From Takakia lepidozioides (taxonomy: Eukaryota; Streptophyta; Takakiopsida; Takakiales; Takakiaceae), in assembly GCA_030704615.1 (NCBI GenBank), contig CM060733.1, forward strand, positions 52,576,001-52,640,000: a DNA stretch of 64,000 nt. Direction: 5' to 3'. Position numbers and translations under genes: made by a program. This document shows positions 33,470-45,969 of this stretch, one piece after another (the stretch's first letter is position 1; each line of letters opens with the position of its first letter). The notes below the pieces were generated by a model. That model was not told the origin of the DNA, searched no databases, and was given only the letters and a program-made list of their open reading frames with translations.

Positions 33470-33840
33470 GACAGTATTCATTTTCTGATGCACTGTCCGG
33501 GGTTCTCTCACTAAAGAGACGCTTTCTTCAAATCTATCAAGGGAATTGTGCCTGTACCCCTGTTTACCAACTTTGAAAGTCTCGAGGCTGAGCCAAAAGC
33601 CCAGGCCCTCCTGAGGCCTAGTTTTTGGGCAAATCACACACAGCAGATTGATGCTTGTGTGAAGGGATTTCTAGAGGATATCTGGAAAACCCGGATTAAT
33701 TCTATATATGAAGGTAAGTCTTACTACCAACGTCAGCCCCTGACAGAGGTAGGTTCTGTCCCTTTTGTTCCCGCTCAAACTGGGCGTGGGGTCAATGGCC
33801 ACAAGGCTACGGCAAACAACGTCTTATGAGTACAATCTTT
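33470..33840 (+). mobile_element. LINE C-terminal fragment, second copy
   Basis: Translates in pieces as GIVPVPLFTNFESLEAEPKA and ACVKGFLEDIWKTRI. It is homologous to 30080-30215 (same CACCTCTGTTCACCAACTTT core) and ends in the CAAACTGGGCGTGGGGTC repeat. Frameshifts break the frame. Confidence 0.65.
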
Positions 33841-33859
33841 TCATATACAGCAAGGAAGT

Positions 33860-35440
33860 TTATGCTTGAGCTAGGAGTGCCACAAATGTTACTCAACAAC
33901 ATGGTTTTATTGCCTGACAGGTGAAATGATAATAGTTTTGATGAACATTGGGGTATTGTCATTGAAAGACTGGACACTTGGACAACAAAAGCCACATGCT
34001 TCTTGACCATAATGCTTTTTCCTAGCATAAGCAGAACTTGACATGCAGACATAAGACAATCAAGTCAGGTCAGCCTTGTTTGGATTTCCTGACACTTGTC
34101 ATTGCATTGACATCAGGGCAACCACAATGTGGCAGTGGCTATCTGTTCTCGTAAGCTTTTCTTTTGCTGCAGTAAAGCCACTTCTCTCCTCCAAACATCA
34201 TAAAACTATTACTGGGTGCGGTGCGGTTGGGGTATGTGATCCCCCAATTTCATACTCTGTGTGTTTCCGAAGTCTGCTCGAGTGTTTGGAACACAGCCTG
34301 CAATTTTGGTAGGGTTGCTTGGGCAAAGGTCAAGGAATTTTACTCATTCTGAGATCAGTTGATGCACTGTCTATTGAGATTCACCTGCTCAGCTTATCAG
34401 GTGAGAGAATTTCGAGCTCTTGTGATCTGCAAATGTCGCTGTGATCATTTTTTCTCTCACACCTCTACCAATGTGTCTGCTATAAGTACTTTAAGATTTA
34501 TTGTGATCTACTAACTGAAGGGCATAAAGGCTTTGGGAGTTTTGTCTGCAGCTTTGCTTTGAGGTTCTGAAGGCAGAAGATCAAGTCTTATCAATCATTT
34601 TGACTCCATGTGGGGCTGACTTGGGATTCTTTCACCTAACATTCATTCCCAATCGAAGTTCCCCTAACCTTTGGTGGTCCCGGTTATATTTTGTAAGATT
34701 CCGTTGGTTTTTGGGGTGATGCATGTGACAGCTACAAATATCTAGCAGCTCGCTGCTCTCTACCCGCTCGCTCTCCTTCACCATCAATCAGAGAGAGATC
34801 AGAGATTGGGAAACTTCAAACTTCTTCACTTCAGAATTTTGACATGAGGTCCGCCATACTGTCACCCTTCCTTCTTCTATCAGACGAGTTCCCTTTTTCT
34901 TACAGTCTTATTTTCTCCTTATTTGCTCTACCAACGTACTTGCTTGTAGAATAGCTCAAGGCACCAAGAATGAGCGGACCGTGTACCGTCCGCGCCTAAA
35001 TCCTATCCGCGCCCTTATTCATAGTCTAACCATCATTCAAGTCTAGACCAGCGCATTGTACCACCTCTTTCAGAAAATCAACACTACCAACGAGGCACCC
35101 AATTGCCCTCCTCCAAGAATTGGTGGCTCTAATCATCTTGCCCTTCTGCAAATTCTTAGAAATATTCAGGCTAGAATTCCTACATAATCAAACTTGAATG
35201 CATCGTTTGATTGCATCAAAATAGGGGTGCCATATGATGGGATGGTCCAGGCTTTCTGATTTGTCTCAGATCACCTGCAAGTTCCAGTCCACAGCAGCCC
35301 TTCCTTCCCTCTATTAAAGCAGCACGCCTGAGATCTGTATGGCTGTTCTGCACCGCATGCCGTACGTCACTAGAGATCTTGTCAATAACCCATTTTCACC
35401 CTACAAATGTAACAAGATTTCCTTGCTCAAGTCTCACAGT
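33860..35440. other. Intergenic DNA, nothing recognised
   Basis: No supported gene. A (CT)-rich patch with a short hydrophobic frame (ATG at 34844, MRSAILSPFLLL) could be chance. Confidence 0.45.
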
Positions 35441-36041
35441 TTTTGTTCTGGAGAATGTTTCGAAGGCTATCTTGTTTTCGTGGTGTTCATGGTCAATCCA
35501 AATCCAAATGGGAAAAGCGGATCGTAGTGTGTGTCCCCAACGTTCTGGTCAACAGATCGGAACCATGTGTGAGGCAGCTTCCCTACGAAATCTGAGTCCC
35601 CGAAAATCACATCAGCAATGCCATTGCCCTCACTGCCGGGGAGCCAAGCTGCAAGAAGCGCGTCCATCAAGGGCAAATGGGGTTCCACCACCAGCGGCCT
35701 TCCAGAAACCAGTACTACTAAACACTTGACCAAGCCACAGACATTTTTGATGATCTCAATGCCTGGATGGGGGATGGTGAGGTTGAGGTTGTCACCCATT
35801 GTCTCTGCATAGGGTTCCTCTCCTATCACCACAACTGCATAGGAGAATCCTTTGTCCTTGGAAATTCTCTGTCGGGAAATGGTTCATACACTACTTCTGT
35901 TGAGTCGCTCACTGCACTTTCAATGCCTTGCAAAATAGTTGTCCCTGCAGCCACAGGAAAACCCATATCATTCCACCTCATATCACTTTTGTTATGAAAG
36001 TGATATTCATGTGACTCTACACATGACATGCAGGTGCAAAT

Positions 36042-36067
36042 AAGAGAGAGAGAGAGAGAGAGAGAGA
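36042..36067. repeat. (GA)n microsatellite in GH3 intron 8
   Basis: About 13 uninterrupted GA units lie between exons 8 and 9 of the GH3 pseudogene. Confidence 0.95.
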
Positions 36068-37299
36068 AACAGAAAGGATCTCTTGGAGACAAAAGAGTCC
36101 TATACTGATATCGGAGACACTTGGAAGTTGAGGGATTTGAAAGGAACGAGCAATCCTACCGAGTGTAGTGTTGCCCGAACTCCCTTGCCAAGTGATGGTC
36201 CATCCTCCACATTGCAAACCTATGTCATTGGCATGGGAGCCGGCGACCAGAATCTTGTGTGCATCTCTATCCAGAGGTAACAATGGGGCTGACTTCGCAG
36301 TCTTCCCATTTTTCAGCAGCACGATTGACTTGCGCACAGCCTCCCGCGCGAGCACCCTATGTGACTGAGCACCACCATGATAGAAATGCATTCAAATAAC
36401 GTTGGCGTTAGGGGACGAGTTTAGACAGGAAATCTAGAGCGAGAAATCTCGCAACCACACAGATTAGCTGGGATACTGAACAACCTCGATACAACAGCAT
36501 CTGAGTAGCTAATTGCACTGTAAAAAGCAGCAAGTATGTGGCGAGGATTACATGTTGCCCGATAAGAGATGAGCGAAGCTTTCTGTCCGCAAGAGGCTTC
36601 TCAAAAAGACCCGTTTGGAACTTGACCCGTAAGATGCGGCTAATAGCATCGTCAATCCGTGACATGGGTATATTGCCTAACCGAACTTCGAGCAGTAGAT
36701 CCTCGATAAAGGTAGTATAACTCTGACCATTACCCACCATCACCTGTAGCGCCATTGAAAATTTCGGGCCGGTTCATAGAATCAGTGCATTGTGATATGA
36801 GAAATATAGATCTCCTAGATAGAAAGAGAGAGGACTTCGGAAGCTTGACTTCCAGCGATGTACAGAAACTTTATAATCTGCACTTAAGGCCCTGGGCATT
36901 GGACAACGTATGTACAGCAAACCAAGAAATACTTAAAAGAAGATTCCATTTAACAGTAACCTCGAGGTGGATAGTGAATGCATCAATTTTTAGGCTTACC
37001 ATGTCAATGCCTGCCTGAATTGACGTGAAGACAGAGTAGGTGTAGTTAGCATCGGGTGGAGTTGTGATTCGATCAATCCCATCGTAGTCTGAGATCATAA
37101 ACCCCTGCCACAACATGTAGCACCACAAACAAATCAAGACTAGGTCACATTATCAAGTGTGTCGATGCTGTATTTGTTCAAGGAAGTCTTACATTAGCAA
37201 ACTCCAGTGGCCCAGAACTGGACCAGAAGACCTGCTACCACGGTCTCACTAGCGAGGAATCGGATATAAATCCTCAGCTAGAATTCGGATCGAGAGCAC

Positions 37300-37440
37300 T
37301 TGTGGACACTGGTATTGCAGGAAAGTGGGAACACCAGAGGTCCTTCCTCCAGGTATCATAAGGTAGAGTAGACAAATGTTGGCATTGCAGGAAAATCGGA
37401 AACACTCGAGGTCCTTATGCTCCCGGTATCATTAGCTACA
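37300..37440. repeat. Imperfect tandem duplication in GH3 intron 5
   Basis: GGTATTGCAGGAAAGTGGGA...GAGGTCCTTCCTCCAGGTATCATAAG near 37311 is followed by GGCATTGCAGGAAAATCGGA...GAGGTCCTTATGCTCCCGGTATCATTAG near 37380. The offset is about 69 bases, with several substitutions. It lies between exons 6 and 5. Confidence 0.6.
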
Positions 37441-39929
37441 GGTCTTTGTGTAGTCTATCAACTCTCGCACATGCTACAGATGTGACTTGATTTAAGTCGT
37501 GCAGATCTTGGAAATTGTTCCATGAGATCATCTATGTCTAGAAACATTCAAGTACTAAGCCCATTGTCAACATTTGGGGTTTGCTTGAGATCTGCACAAC
37601 AAACTACTTTGGAAGTCGTACCTTGAAGCCTATCTGGCCTTTAAGGACGGTTGGCGTGCATCTTTATGCCGTTCCAGCTGGAGTAGGAAACCATAATAGT
37701 AGACACACCCTTGGCAACGGCATCGAAATAGGCCTTCATGTGGATGTCCACCAGGCCTTGGTAGCTAATCACTGTGTTATTCTCGTTGATGCCCTTCGTT
37801 GTGCCTCCATCTCCTACAAAATGCTTTGCGCAGGCAGCAACCTTGCGGCTACTTGGGCCAACACATCCATCCCAGTCAGAGATGGATCATTGTGCGAGTG
37901 AATCTTATGCAGGTCTACATCGTGCTTGCATACTTCTAAAATGTGTACATGTATGCGCATGTGTAGCGATGGAGAATGCAGCAAAGGCCAGATAGATTTC
38001 AAATCACCATATATAGACTTCGAGGTTTTTCAGGAAAGGTCCAACTGGAAATTAACAATCAAACACTACATCAAGTAGGAAAGATCAGGAGAAGATCGCG
38101 CACCGGTTTTTCACATAAGGTCCTTTCCACCCCGCTGGAGCTCTCGTAGCAGCGCCCCCACCTTGGGTCTCGACATACCTGCGCTCGACAAGTCAAAGAT
38201 CATAATTTTGAAAATTCCTGAATGTTCAAATCCATCCTTCTTTGCTGGCCAGTGTCACGCGAAACTTGTAGTAATATGCAAGAGATCTGTGCGTTTAATG
38301 GTGTATTCTTCAGGACTGTTGCAATGATTGAGCACTACTGCACCCTACCCAAGAGAGCTCCATTGACCTGACCTATAATTCAGGGCTGTTCAAATCAGCA
38401 ATTGTTAATTGACAAGCACTTTAGAAGATCTCGAAAAGTAGTCTTAATCTCAAAAGGGCAGATCGTGCTCCATACCGCAATGCAGGGAGCAAACACATAC
38501 GAGATTCCAGTTGCCCGAACCTCGAGGGCTGTGGCAGTCCCTATACGCTTGACCAATTCAGGCTCCCTGTACAAAAAATCCAAGGGTACGTCGGGAGTGT
38601 CGGGAAGCAACATGCAACTACTGCACCCCGCAATTCTCACTCAGCAAAGATGGAGAATTTGAAAGAGAAATCTGCTCAAATTGAAGGAAAGACGAAAGCA
38701 TGGATAGGATATAGTCTAAAGTTTATTGAAGGAATAAGTTCAAGTTCTTCTGGAAAAGAGCTCTAGCCTTCTTTCGGAAAGGGAATCTTGAAGGTGTTTT
38801 GGTCGCCCACCGTGTAGCACCGAGGCCAATGTTGTGGGGGAAGATGGTAGATCCATAGACACCATTGTGCCCGTGAACTGCGTCCATTCCATATATAAGT
38901 GGGATGCCTAGTCGCGTGCTCAGAGCTGCTTTCTGGTACCCATCAGTCATGTTCTCCCACTCGTATGATGTAGCTTCCGGTCTCGGCGCACTCCCCGGAC
39001 TGCTTAGTATACTTCCTGCAAAGGGATTTTCACAAATTCTTTAACGACTTGATGGTCGACTGATCAGATAATCATTGAGTGTCTGACGGTCTGTTACTAT
39101 GGCGAACTCTCCGACATGAATGATGGTCGGTACTATACCAAGTCGCAGATGTCTAGAACCTCCGTCCGAGAGTTCGAGATTGTACATGAGAGGCTTGCTG
39201 TAATTGGTTATCAGCCCTAATCTAACAAGGTATCTAGAAGAGCTTTCCTGGATCCACAATTTCCATATCCCCTGCAAGCTTGCGATTATATGGTTCAAAG
39301 TAAGTAGTTGTCTAGATTGTTGACCAATTACTAGCTACAGCTGTTCAAACTATTCCTCTTGGTTGTTTGATCAGCAGTCCAGTTTTTGAAAACTAAAGGC
39401 TGCAATGTCGCACATGCATATACTCAATAATGTGCATAATTCTGTACATCGAAGGTGTTTGAAAGATTTTCTACTAGTTAGTTTACCTTGAATCTTCTCC
39501 CTTCCCGAGGTCCCATTTCAGCTGATCATAAGGAGATCATAAACCCCTTTCCCACACTCAGGATTTCCGGAACATAACGGGTCCAATTCCCAGGTCTCTC
39601 CTGAGGAGCCTCTGAGGATTTTCTGTCTATTTGAGAAGAATGGACACGTACTACGCTAGTGCTAAGCGTTGCATATACTCACCAATATGCTATTGCTTGA
39701 TACCAGACGAGTTAGCGAAACCGCTGTCAACCTGCGTCATTTGTCCAATTTTCTCCTTCAGCGTCATCCGAGAGAGAAGATCTTTGATCCGCACTTCAAT
39801 GAGCTGCGATTTGTCCTTGTACAGAAGGTGCTCTTTCGCCGAATGTGCACCCGCCATGCCGCACACTAGAAGGAGTGCAAGAAATGCCAGTGACAGGTGA
39901 GTGTGCCGCAAATCTCTTCCCCCCATTGT

Positions 39930-41275
39930 CCAGTAGTCCAGTTGTCCAACTTCGCCTGCAATCTGAGCAACCTAAGAAAGCCGTGGATGCTTGAGATTGG
40001 TCGTGATATCCAAGGAGGAGGTGAGAGAGATCTAGCATTTATCCAGCAAGAATTTCAATTGTCGATGCTGCACAACTGCTCTGCTGCAGGGGCGGTGGTG
40101 CATTTGGTACAACAACCCATTCCTTCGTACAATTTATACACCTCTAGAGCACTGATTTGCGCGGGTAGAAGGAGATTGACCAGCTTGAATAGCTTGAATG
40201 TGGGTCCTATCTTGTGGGCCTGATCGCTGGAGTAGCTCCCGCTTTCACGTGCTTAGAAGTGATACCCATCCTTGTGAGGTTCCAACGCTACGATTCTATC
40301 TTTCTGATGTTAAGGATTGATTTCTCTTTGACTCGATGGAGGGTCAAAGATGGGCGGGATTCAAAGTTGTCATTATTGTTGTATGACATCATAACGCCTC
40401 GTGTCGTGATTGTGTTGCGCAGCTGCTGCAGGATTTGCTGAGAAAACTCTTCCAGTGCGTCCAACATACACTACTTCTCGTGAAGAGTCTTTAAAGTAAA
40501 ACATTTGGGCTTTGTTGGCTCCTCCCAAGTTAACCCCTCAAGGATTACTTGCCACGCTCCAGTTCCCATGGATGATAGTGGATGAAGTGAACCTTGAAGA
40601 TGAATTGTAGATGTCATAGAGGAGCACATGTGGGAATTTACAGCGCCAAAAAATCATAAAAGCTCTGCTCCCTAGAATTCTGCAAAGTGCCAGGAAATCC
40701 AGCGTTAGAGCACCGTTGACCTGCTTACGTGGCAACCAAATGGGCAATCTTCAAGATAACATTCAAGACACCATGAAATGTTACTGTGCACTTACTTACC
40801 AGAGGAATTGGAAAACAAATGTCACCCAATGGGTGTACTACTTGGGAAAGAAGCCAAAACAAGATAATTTGCCCCCAGATTTCACATACAAAGCAACCTA
40901 TCTGAATTTTTGGAATTTTGGTCTGATTTATTGGGGAGGCAGTAGTTAGGTGCCATATAATCATATTATGGAGGGCCTTTGTCTAGAAAGATTCAACTCG
41001 ATACTTCAATTTTGTGGTCAAACATTTTTTTCCATGCAATTTTTGAATATATTTACAAATTGGGGCATATTAGTTTGTTATAATCTCCGGAATGCAACGC
41101 AACGGTCAATTTGCCTATATTTTTGACAGGACATGGATCTAGTAGATATGCACATAAGCATAATGTTCATCCCCATGGATGATGGGGGTAAAGAAGTTAC
41201 ACCCTTGTCTATGAGGGTATGCACCCTTTTTTAGTGGGCCCACCAAAAAAATAGCTCGTCCTCTAGGGGTTAATC
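39930..41275. other. Region upstream of the GH3 pseudogene
   Basis: It would hold the GH3 promoter and 5' UTR. No other gene motif is seen, and open frames are short. Confidence 0.45.
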
Positions 41276-41284
41276 CGTTAACTT

Positions 41285-41780
41285 CCTATAGCCTGTGGAT
41301 CTCCTCTTAAACTACAATCGGACCTCCAGGGGGAGAGCCATCACCTGCCCTGTCTTCGAAACCCTGCGTGCCCGCTGTGCTAAATCTTTCAACGATGAAA
41401 CCTGCTCTACTTCGGCCCTCTTGTCTTTGATCTACAATGGCTTACTAACAGAATTTAACAAAAACGTGGGCCAAATGTGTTGTAGACTGTGAAAAGGCCC
41501 CAAGCAAGCGCCCTCAATCCATGCCGCCTTCATAGCTACGTGGGCTTGCCATGGCATCATTTGTCAAAGCGACGACCAAGATCTCTGCATATGGAACCCT
41601 CTCCCCCCTCAACGCTGGAGAAACCTCCGAGCTGCACTCCACGGCCTCATGGAACCCTCTCCCCCCTCAACGCTGGAGAAACCTCCGAGCTCCACTCCAC
41701 GGCCTCGCCAGAGTTTGAGAGAGATGTGAATTGGAAACATATCAAACACCCTGCCATGACTTCCATGCTCAATTTTCGGT
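41285..41780 (+). mobile_element. 3' fragment of a LINE (same family as 57.7-61.6 kb)
   Basis: DLLLNY...CPVFETLRA at 41297-41375 matches DLLLNYDPV...LNCPVFETLRA at 61185-61256. The end ASPEFERDVNWKHIKHPA...SMLNFR matches SPEFERDINWKHQKPSS..SKLHYR. Most of the region between is deleted or rearranged. A 58-bp block (ATGGAACCCTCTCCCCCCTC onward) is duplicated in tandem at 41591 and 41649. A T-homopolymer lies at about 41944-41961. Confidence 0.75.
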
Positions 41781-41964
41781 AGTTTGCTCTGATCATGGAT
41801 TAGCTTCTCGATAATCGATGCTTAGAACATGCTTGTATTGATTTATTACGGGCACTATCAGTGTGACTAGGGAAGATTTTTTCGATCTTAAGACTACCTC
41901 TGCACTTTCGGGTGTAGGTTCTGGATCCCCGCCACTCTCCCCTGTTTTTTTTTTTTTTTTAAAC

Positions 41965-44560
41965 TAAACCAAAAGTGTAGAAAAAATATTTCCAAACCAT
42001 GGCAAGTTGACCATGTATGTGGCAAGCCAGAGTGGTTAGAAATCAAGGACAGCAGTAGAAATCAGGTCCATCCCTATGCGGGATATTCATGTTTTGCAAA
42101 ACTTGACAAACACGGTCACCGAGATGTGTCTCCCGAGTCATCAGCCTTCATGGCTTTCGCAAGGGTACTTTTTCCTTGCTTTAATAAAACTTTAAGGGCC
42201 TCTGTCACCTTTTTGGGGGGGGGCAAAAAAAATACACAAGAGTGGCGTCGCATGGTGTTGAATGTTGACATGCTAAAAATGAAAGTCACAATCCCCCATA
42301 CAGGGGAAAGAGGCTCTTATTTACGCTAACTTGGGTAGGCGGTCTTTCTCTCTACAAGACGAGCATATCGTTGTGGAACAGACTACCCATCCTCCATGCA
42401 AAGAGTGTGGGAGACTATGAGTAGGGTCGCGGGGGCTTGCTTGATAGAGAAATGCCTCCGGCTGGTCCGCTGTCAAATCCCCACCTATCCTGCTGCCCTC
42501 CCCGCCACAGAGCTGTCCCTGGGTGAAATGTTCTAATTTTTCTGGTACGGTGCAAGATATTCATGAATGTGTAAGGTTCTCCGACTCAAAATATTGAGGA
42601 GGGGTTGTGATATATATGTGTGTCTTCAATTTGTACTTAAGTTAGGGATTACGAGGAGACAATACCAGGCAGCTCGCACTCTGAGTTACCATGGAAAATC
42701 CTTAATATACCTCAGAGAACACCTTAACCCTAAATGCCCACAAGGTAATTTGACTTTCTACCAAAAAAATGACCCTATGTTGCAAGGTGCCGTTTTTTCA
42801 CTCCCAAAAACTACTGCCCCTTTGAAGTGGCCTGAGGCTACCCACCTATCACCATTGAATTTGGTAGATTATAGTGTTTTTGGGCAATTGTTTTTTAAGG
42901 ATATGTTAGGGAAAGAATCTTTCTTTGCTTTGACCTTGAGGGGCTTTTTGAATTTTGCAGAATGACTACCCCAAATTTTCATAATCTATGTACAAATGCC
43001 AAGTGGATGCCAAATTTCACATTTAATCAAGATTTTATTGCATAGGTTGCTTTGTATGTGTTTTTGGGAACAGCCTCCATAACAAGCACAATCAGACAAT
43101 GGGACCCTCCAAAGCAGGACATCCCAAACATCCAACACTTTTCTGAGCCATGGCCATTACCAAAAATCTAGAGGTCGCATGCCTGCTCCAAATGGCATGC
43201 ACTAAATTGGAGAAGATCTACCACCTCATGCGCTATAATTATGCAGAAGGAACGAATGTAAGAAAGTTCATCTACAAAAGTTACAATTGTTCATCCAAAC
43301 AGATAAGGAAGTTAAGGTGGTAGAAGATGTTATCTAAGCATGTAGATAATGTAGTCTACTTTTTTATTTGGGAAAGGTGACATACCCAAATTATTGATCA
43401 TTCAATCGGTCCTAAAACCACAGGGTCAATATGCCTTCCACGCTGACCCCTTCTCCTTAATTTTATTTGAGAAAACAAGAAAGCAACAAAAAACCAGGAA
43501 AAAATAACCTGGTGGAAAGCCACGAAGGCAGAAGTAGGGACGCTGCAATGTACTTTTATAGTCATAATGGAGGTTTTACCAAGTATGAACCCACAGGTCC
43601 ACGGTTGGCTTTTGCAGTTTGTGATTTTGTTACTGTAAGCAAAGCCTTATCTGTAGATGTCAGAGCAGCAGTGCCGACATCATACTTTGTCTTATACAGT
43701 GTCAATGTCAGCTCCAAAGCCTCCAATATGTCAGCTCCGTTCAGCGGATCATCGTGTGTATTGGTGTGAGCCAAGAACATAGAAAACCCAGCTGGTTGAG
43801 TTTCATTCGTGGTCAGTTTATGATTCCGCAAGCCCCACAATTTGCTCCCAAACTGTTAAGGGCCGTTCCCCCATATCATAAGCTACATCTGTAGATGGTC
43901 AATGAGTACATCAACTCTTTGCAGCAGGTGGGTTAGAATAACAGCAGTGCCATGATGAACCTCATATTTTCTACCATGAGGTCAACGCCAGCAAACTCAA
44001 GCCGAAGTAGCTAGTCTGTCGTTGGCCGTGCACAAGATCTATGGCATGTTTGGTTGACCGTGGTCAGCTGAAACCATAAACCACCTCCAGAACGGCTGTA
44101 ATATCTCGTGATGACCATGCCTTTGGAAGATTCAAGCCTAGTCAATGTTTTCTGTGGATATCAAGAATAAGTTATCGTTTCTCTCTCGTGATAATGCTGG
44201 GTCTAGAGTCTAGCCCTAAAATGAAATCAGGGTTCTGCATAACCTAGTATCAAATTATCACTGATCCTCAACAGAAGTTCTCCAATTGTTGATTTTAAGC
44301 GGTTGCGTTACGTAGTTTTTGCTTACCATCATTAAAATTCTCACTTGTAATCTATGCTGTACACCTGAATTTGTTTTACCTTGTTTGATAGATCTATGAC
44401 ACATCTGTACTTGTGACAACTCAAATTATATGTGGGACGTAGTATACATGTAGCTGAGTCACAAAATGGCAGAACCACCTCACAGCCATATTAGTGCCAT
44501 TTTACTGTCCATACAGTGGTAGGACTAAACCGTGATGCATCATGTTCAATTGCCTGAGAT
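41965..44560. other. Intergenic DNA, nothing recognised
   Basis: Open frames at 42567-42965 (plus, 132 codons) and 43562-43840 (minus, 92 codons) show no family motif I recognise. Composition is ordinary. Upstream exons of the DJ-1-like fragment were looked for here and not found. Confidence 0.4.
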
Positions 44561-44570
44561 CTCATCACAG

Positions 44571-44791
44571 CAGCAGAAGTTGCATCGGGAATCGATATAG
44601 CTATTCAGCTTGCGGCTCTGATAATTTCCGATGAAACAACAGCCAAGTCATTGCAGGTATTTATTAAGTACGACCCTCAGCTGCACCCAACACAGGGTCT
44701 CCAAGCAATGGCTGGTCCTGAAATAGTCAGCAAAGCTAAGGAGCTTATGGCACTCCCGTGCAAATTTGCTGGCGTCTTAAACCTAGACTAA
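44571..44791 (+). pseudogene. Orphan last exon of a DJ-1/PfpI-family protein
   Basis: After an acceptor-like CACAG, the frame reads AEVASGIDIAIQLAALIISD, then SLQVFIKYDPQLHPTQGLQA, then AGPEIVSKAKELM, ending at TAA 44789-44791. The order SGIDhAhxLAA...(E/K)YDPQxP(x)n AGPEIV is the C-terminal signature of the DJ-1/PfpI glutamine-amidotransferase-like superfamily, near isonitrile-hydratase-type members. The catalytic cysteine region and all upstream exons are missing from the preceding kilobases, so this is a fragment. The substrate cannot be stated. Plants usually carry this family as short multi-exon genes; capture or truncation is inferred. Confidence 0.6.
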
Positions 44792-44799
44792 GACTCAGA

Positions 44800-45290
44800 A
44801 GCCTTGGTTTATGAAGACCATCCCTCTCAATTGAGCCTCTTATCTGGACTATTCAGTTCCCTCTTATATTTTGAGTCTTTAATGCAATTTTGTAGAGTAG
44901 ATATCGATTTACATATTACATATATTGGTTGTCAAAATGATCACCTAGCCATTGGTTCGGACTTGGGACATCCTGCCATGGACATGGGGGGTGTCTTTGA
45001 GATAAGGTCATGAAAACTGTATGTGAATCCCTCTTCTCAATTGCTTTCAAAGATTATCCCTACAAGCAACTCCGCTGATGATGCTAGGGGGACTGTCAAG
45101 ATGGTAGTTGAAAAACTGACGAGCTATCTTCAAACATCGAAACAGTGTAGCAAAAGTAGTATGAAAACGAATACAACAGATATTATACACGTATCTAGAG
45201 GGGTTGATTTAGGTCATGTCTTTTTAGTCAGAGCCCCAAACTCGACTAGGCTTGCCTGCCTCTCCGGTACATGCAAAGTTCTATGATGAA
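44800..45290. other. Spacer, nothing recognised
   Basis: No motif is recognised. Two short plus-strand frames are present without similarity that I can name. Confidence 0.45.
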
Positions 45291-45294
45291 TTCA

Positions 45295-45960
45295 AGTAAG
45301 ATTTTCTTGAGTCTTACATTTTTGAGCATTCTTCTTCTGAAGAGTGTTTGAAAAGCTAGCTTGTTTTCCCAGTGTTCATGGTCAATCCACATCCAAATGG
45401 AAAAAACGGATCGTAGTGGTTGTCCCAACGTCCATGGGTAGCTGGTCAACAGATCGAAACCATGTGCGAGGCAGCTTCCCTACGAAATCATAATCCCCAA
45501 AAAATCACATCAGCAATGCCATTGCCCTCACTGCCGGGAGCCAAGCTGCAACGAGCGCGTCCATCAAGGGCAAATGGGGTTCTACCACCGGCGGCCTTCC
45601 AGAAACCAGTACTACTAAACACTTGACCGAGACACAGACATTTTTGACGATCTATACCTGGATGGGAGATGGTGAGGTTGAGGTTGTCACCCATTGTCTC
45701 AGCATAGGGGACCTCTACTATCATCACAATTGCGTAGGCAATCCTTTGTCCTTGGAAAATTTTCCAGTTGTCGAGAAATGTCTCATACACTACTTCTGTT
45801 GCGTCGCTCACTACACTCTCAATGCCTTGCAAAATAGTTGTCCCTGCAGCCAAAGAATTCCATATCAACCTTCCTCATACCACTTTTGCTATGAAAGTGA
45901 TATTCACGACTCCACATATGCGAGAAATGAAAGGGTCTCTTGCAGACAGAAGAGATTGCA
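45295..45960 (-). pseudogene. Duplicate of the last GH3 exon and its flanks
   Basis: Minus-strand [39 protein letters not shown], and [15 protein letters not shown] repeat exon 9 of the 35.5-39.9 kb pseudogene. Nucleotide similarity extends past the exon into both the 3' flank and intron 8 (the shared ...ATGAAAGTGATATTCA and ...TCTCTTG.AGACA.AAGAG). Exon 8 and earlier exons are absent. This copy is open across the VVYE-to-YAIV stretch, where the main copy is frameshifted, but is itself broken after PGI (reads into KCLCLGQ) and near its end. It is therefore a separately decaying partial duplicate, not an assembly echo. Confidence 0.88.
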
Positions 45961-45969
45961 CAGTCTAGA

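Larger units (their letters stand above)
35467..39926 (-). pseudogene. GH3 beta-glucan exohydrolase (beta-glucosidase) pseudogene, 9 exons
   Basis: Minus-strand exons: 39926-39683, 39015-38811, 38566-38476, 38178-38104, 37848-37622, 37104-37000, 36743-36552, 36364-36160, 35944-35467. It opens with a signal peptide (LSLAFLALLLVCGMAG). Landmarks of secreted plant GH3 enzymes that hydrolyse beta-1,3/1,4-glucans in the wall follow: [91 protein letters not shown] (nucleophile Asp), [39 protein letters not shown]. Four lesions: a TAG at 39690-39692 between IKQ and HIG; a deletion after CYES (about 38140) that removes roughly 20 codons and shifts frame; a frameshift near 37640 after HANRP; and a frameshift near 35870. 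Splice borders are intact throughout, so loss is recent, unless the assembly carries errors. Confidence 0.9.

Noticed and set aside
42567-42965. A 132-codon plus-strand frame as a gene
   Set aside because: No recognisable family, no compatible neighbouring exons, and composition like the surrounding intergenic DNA.
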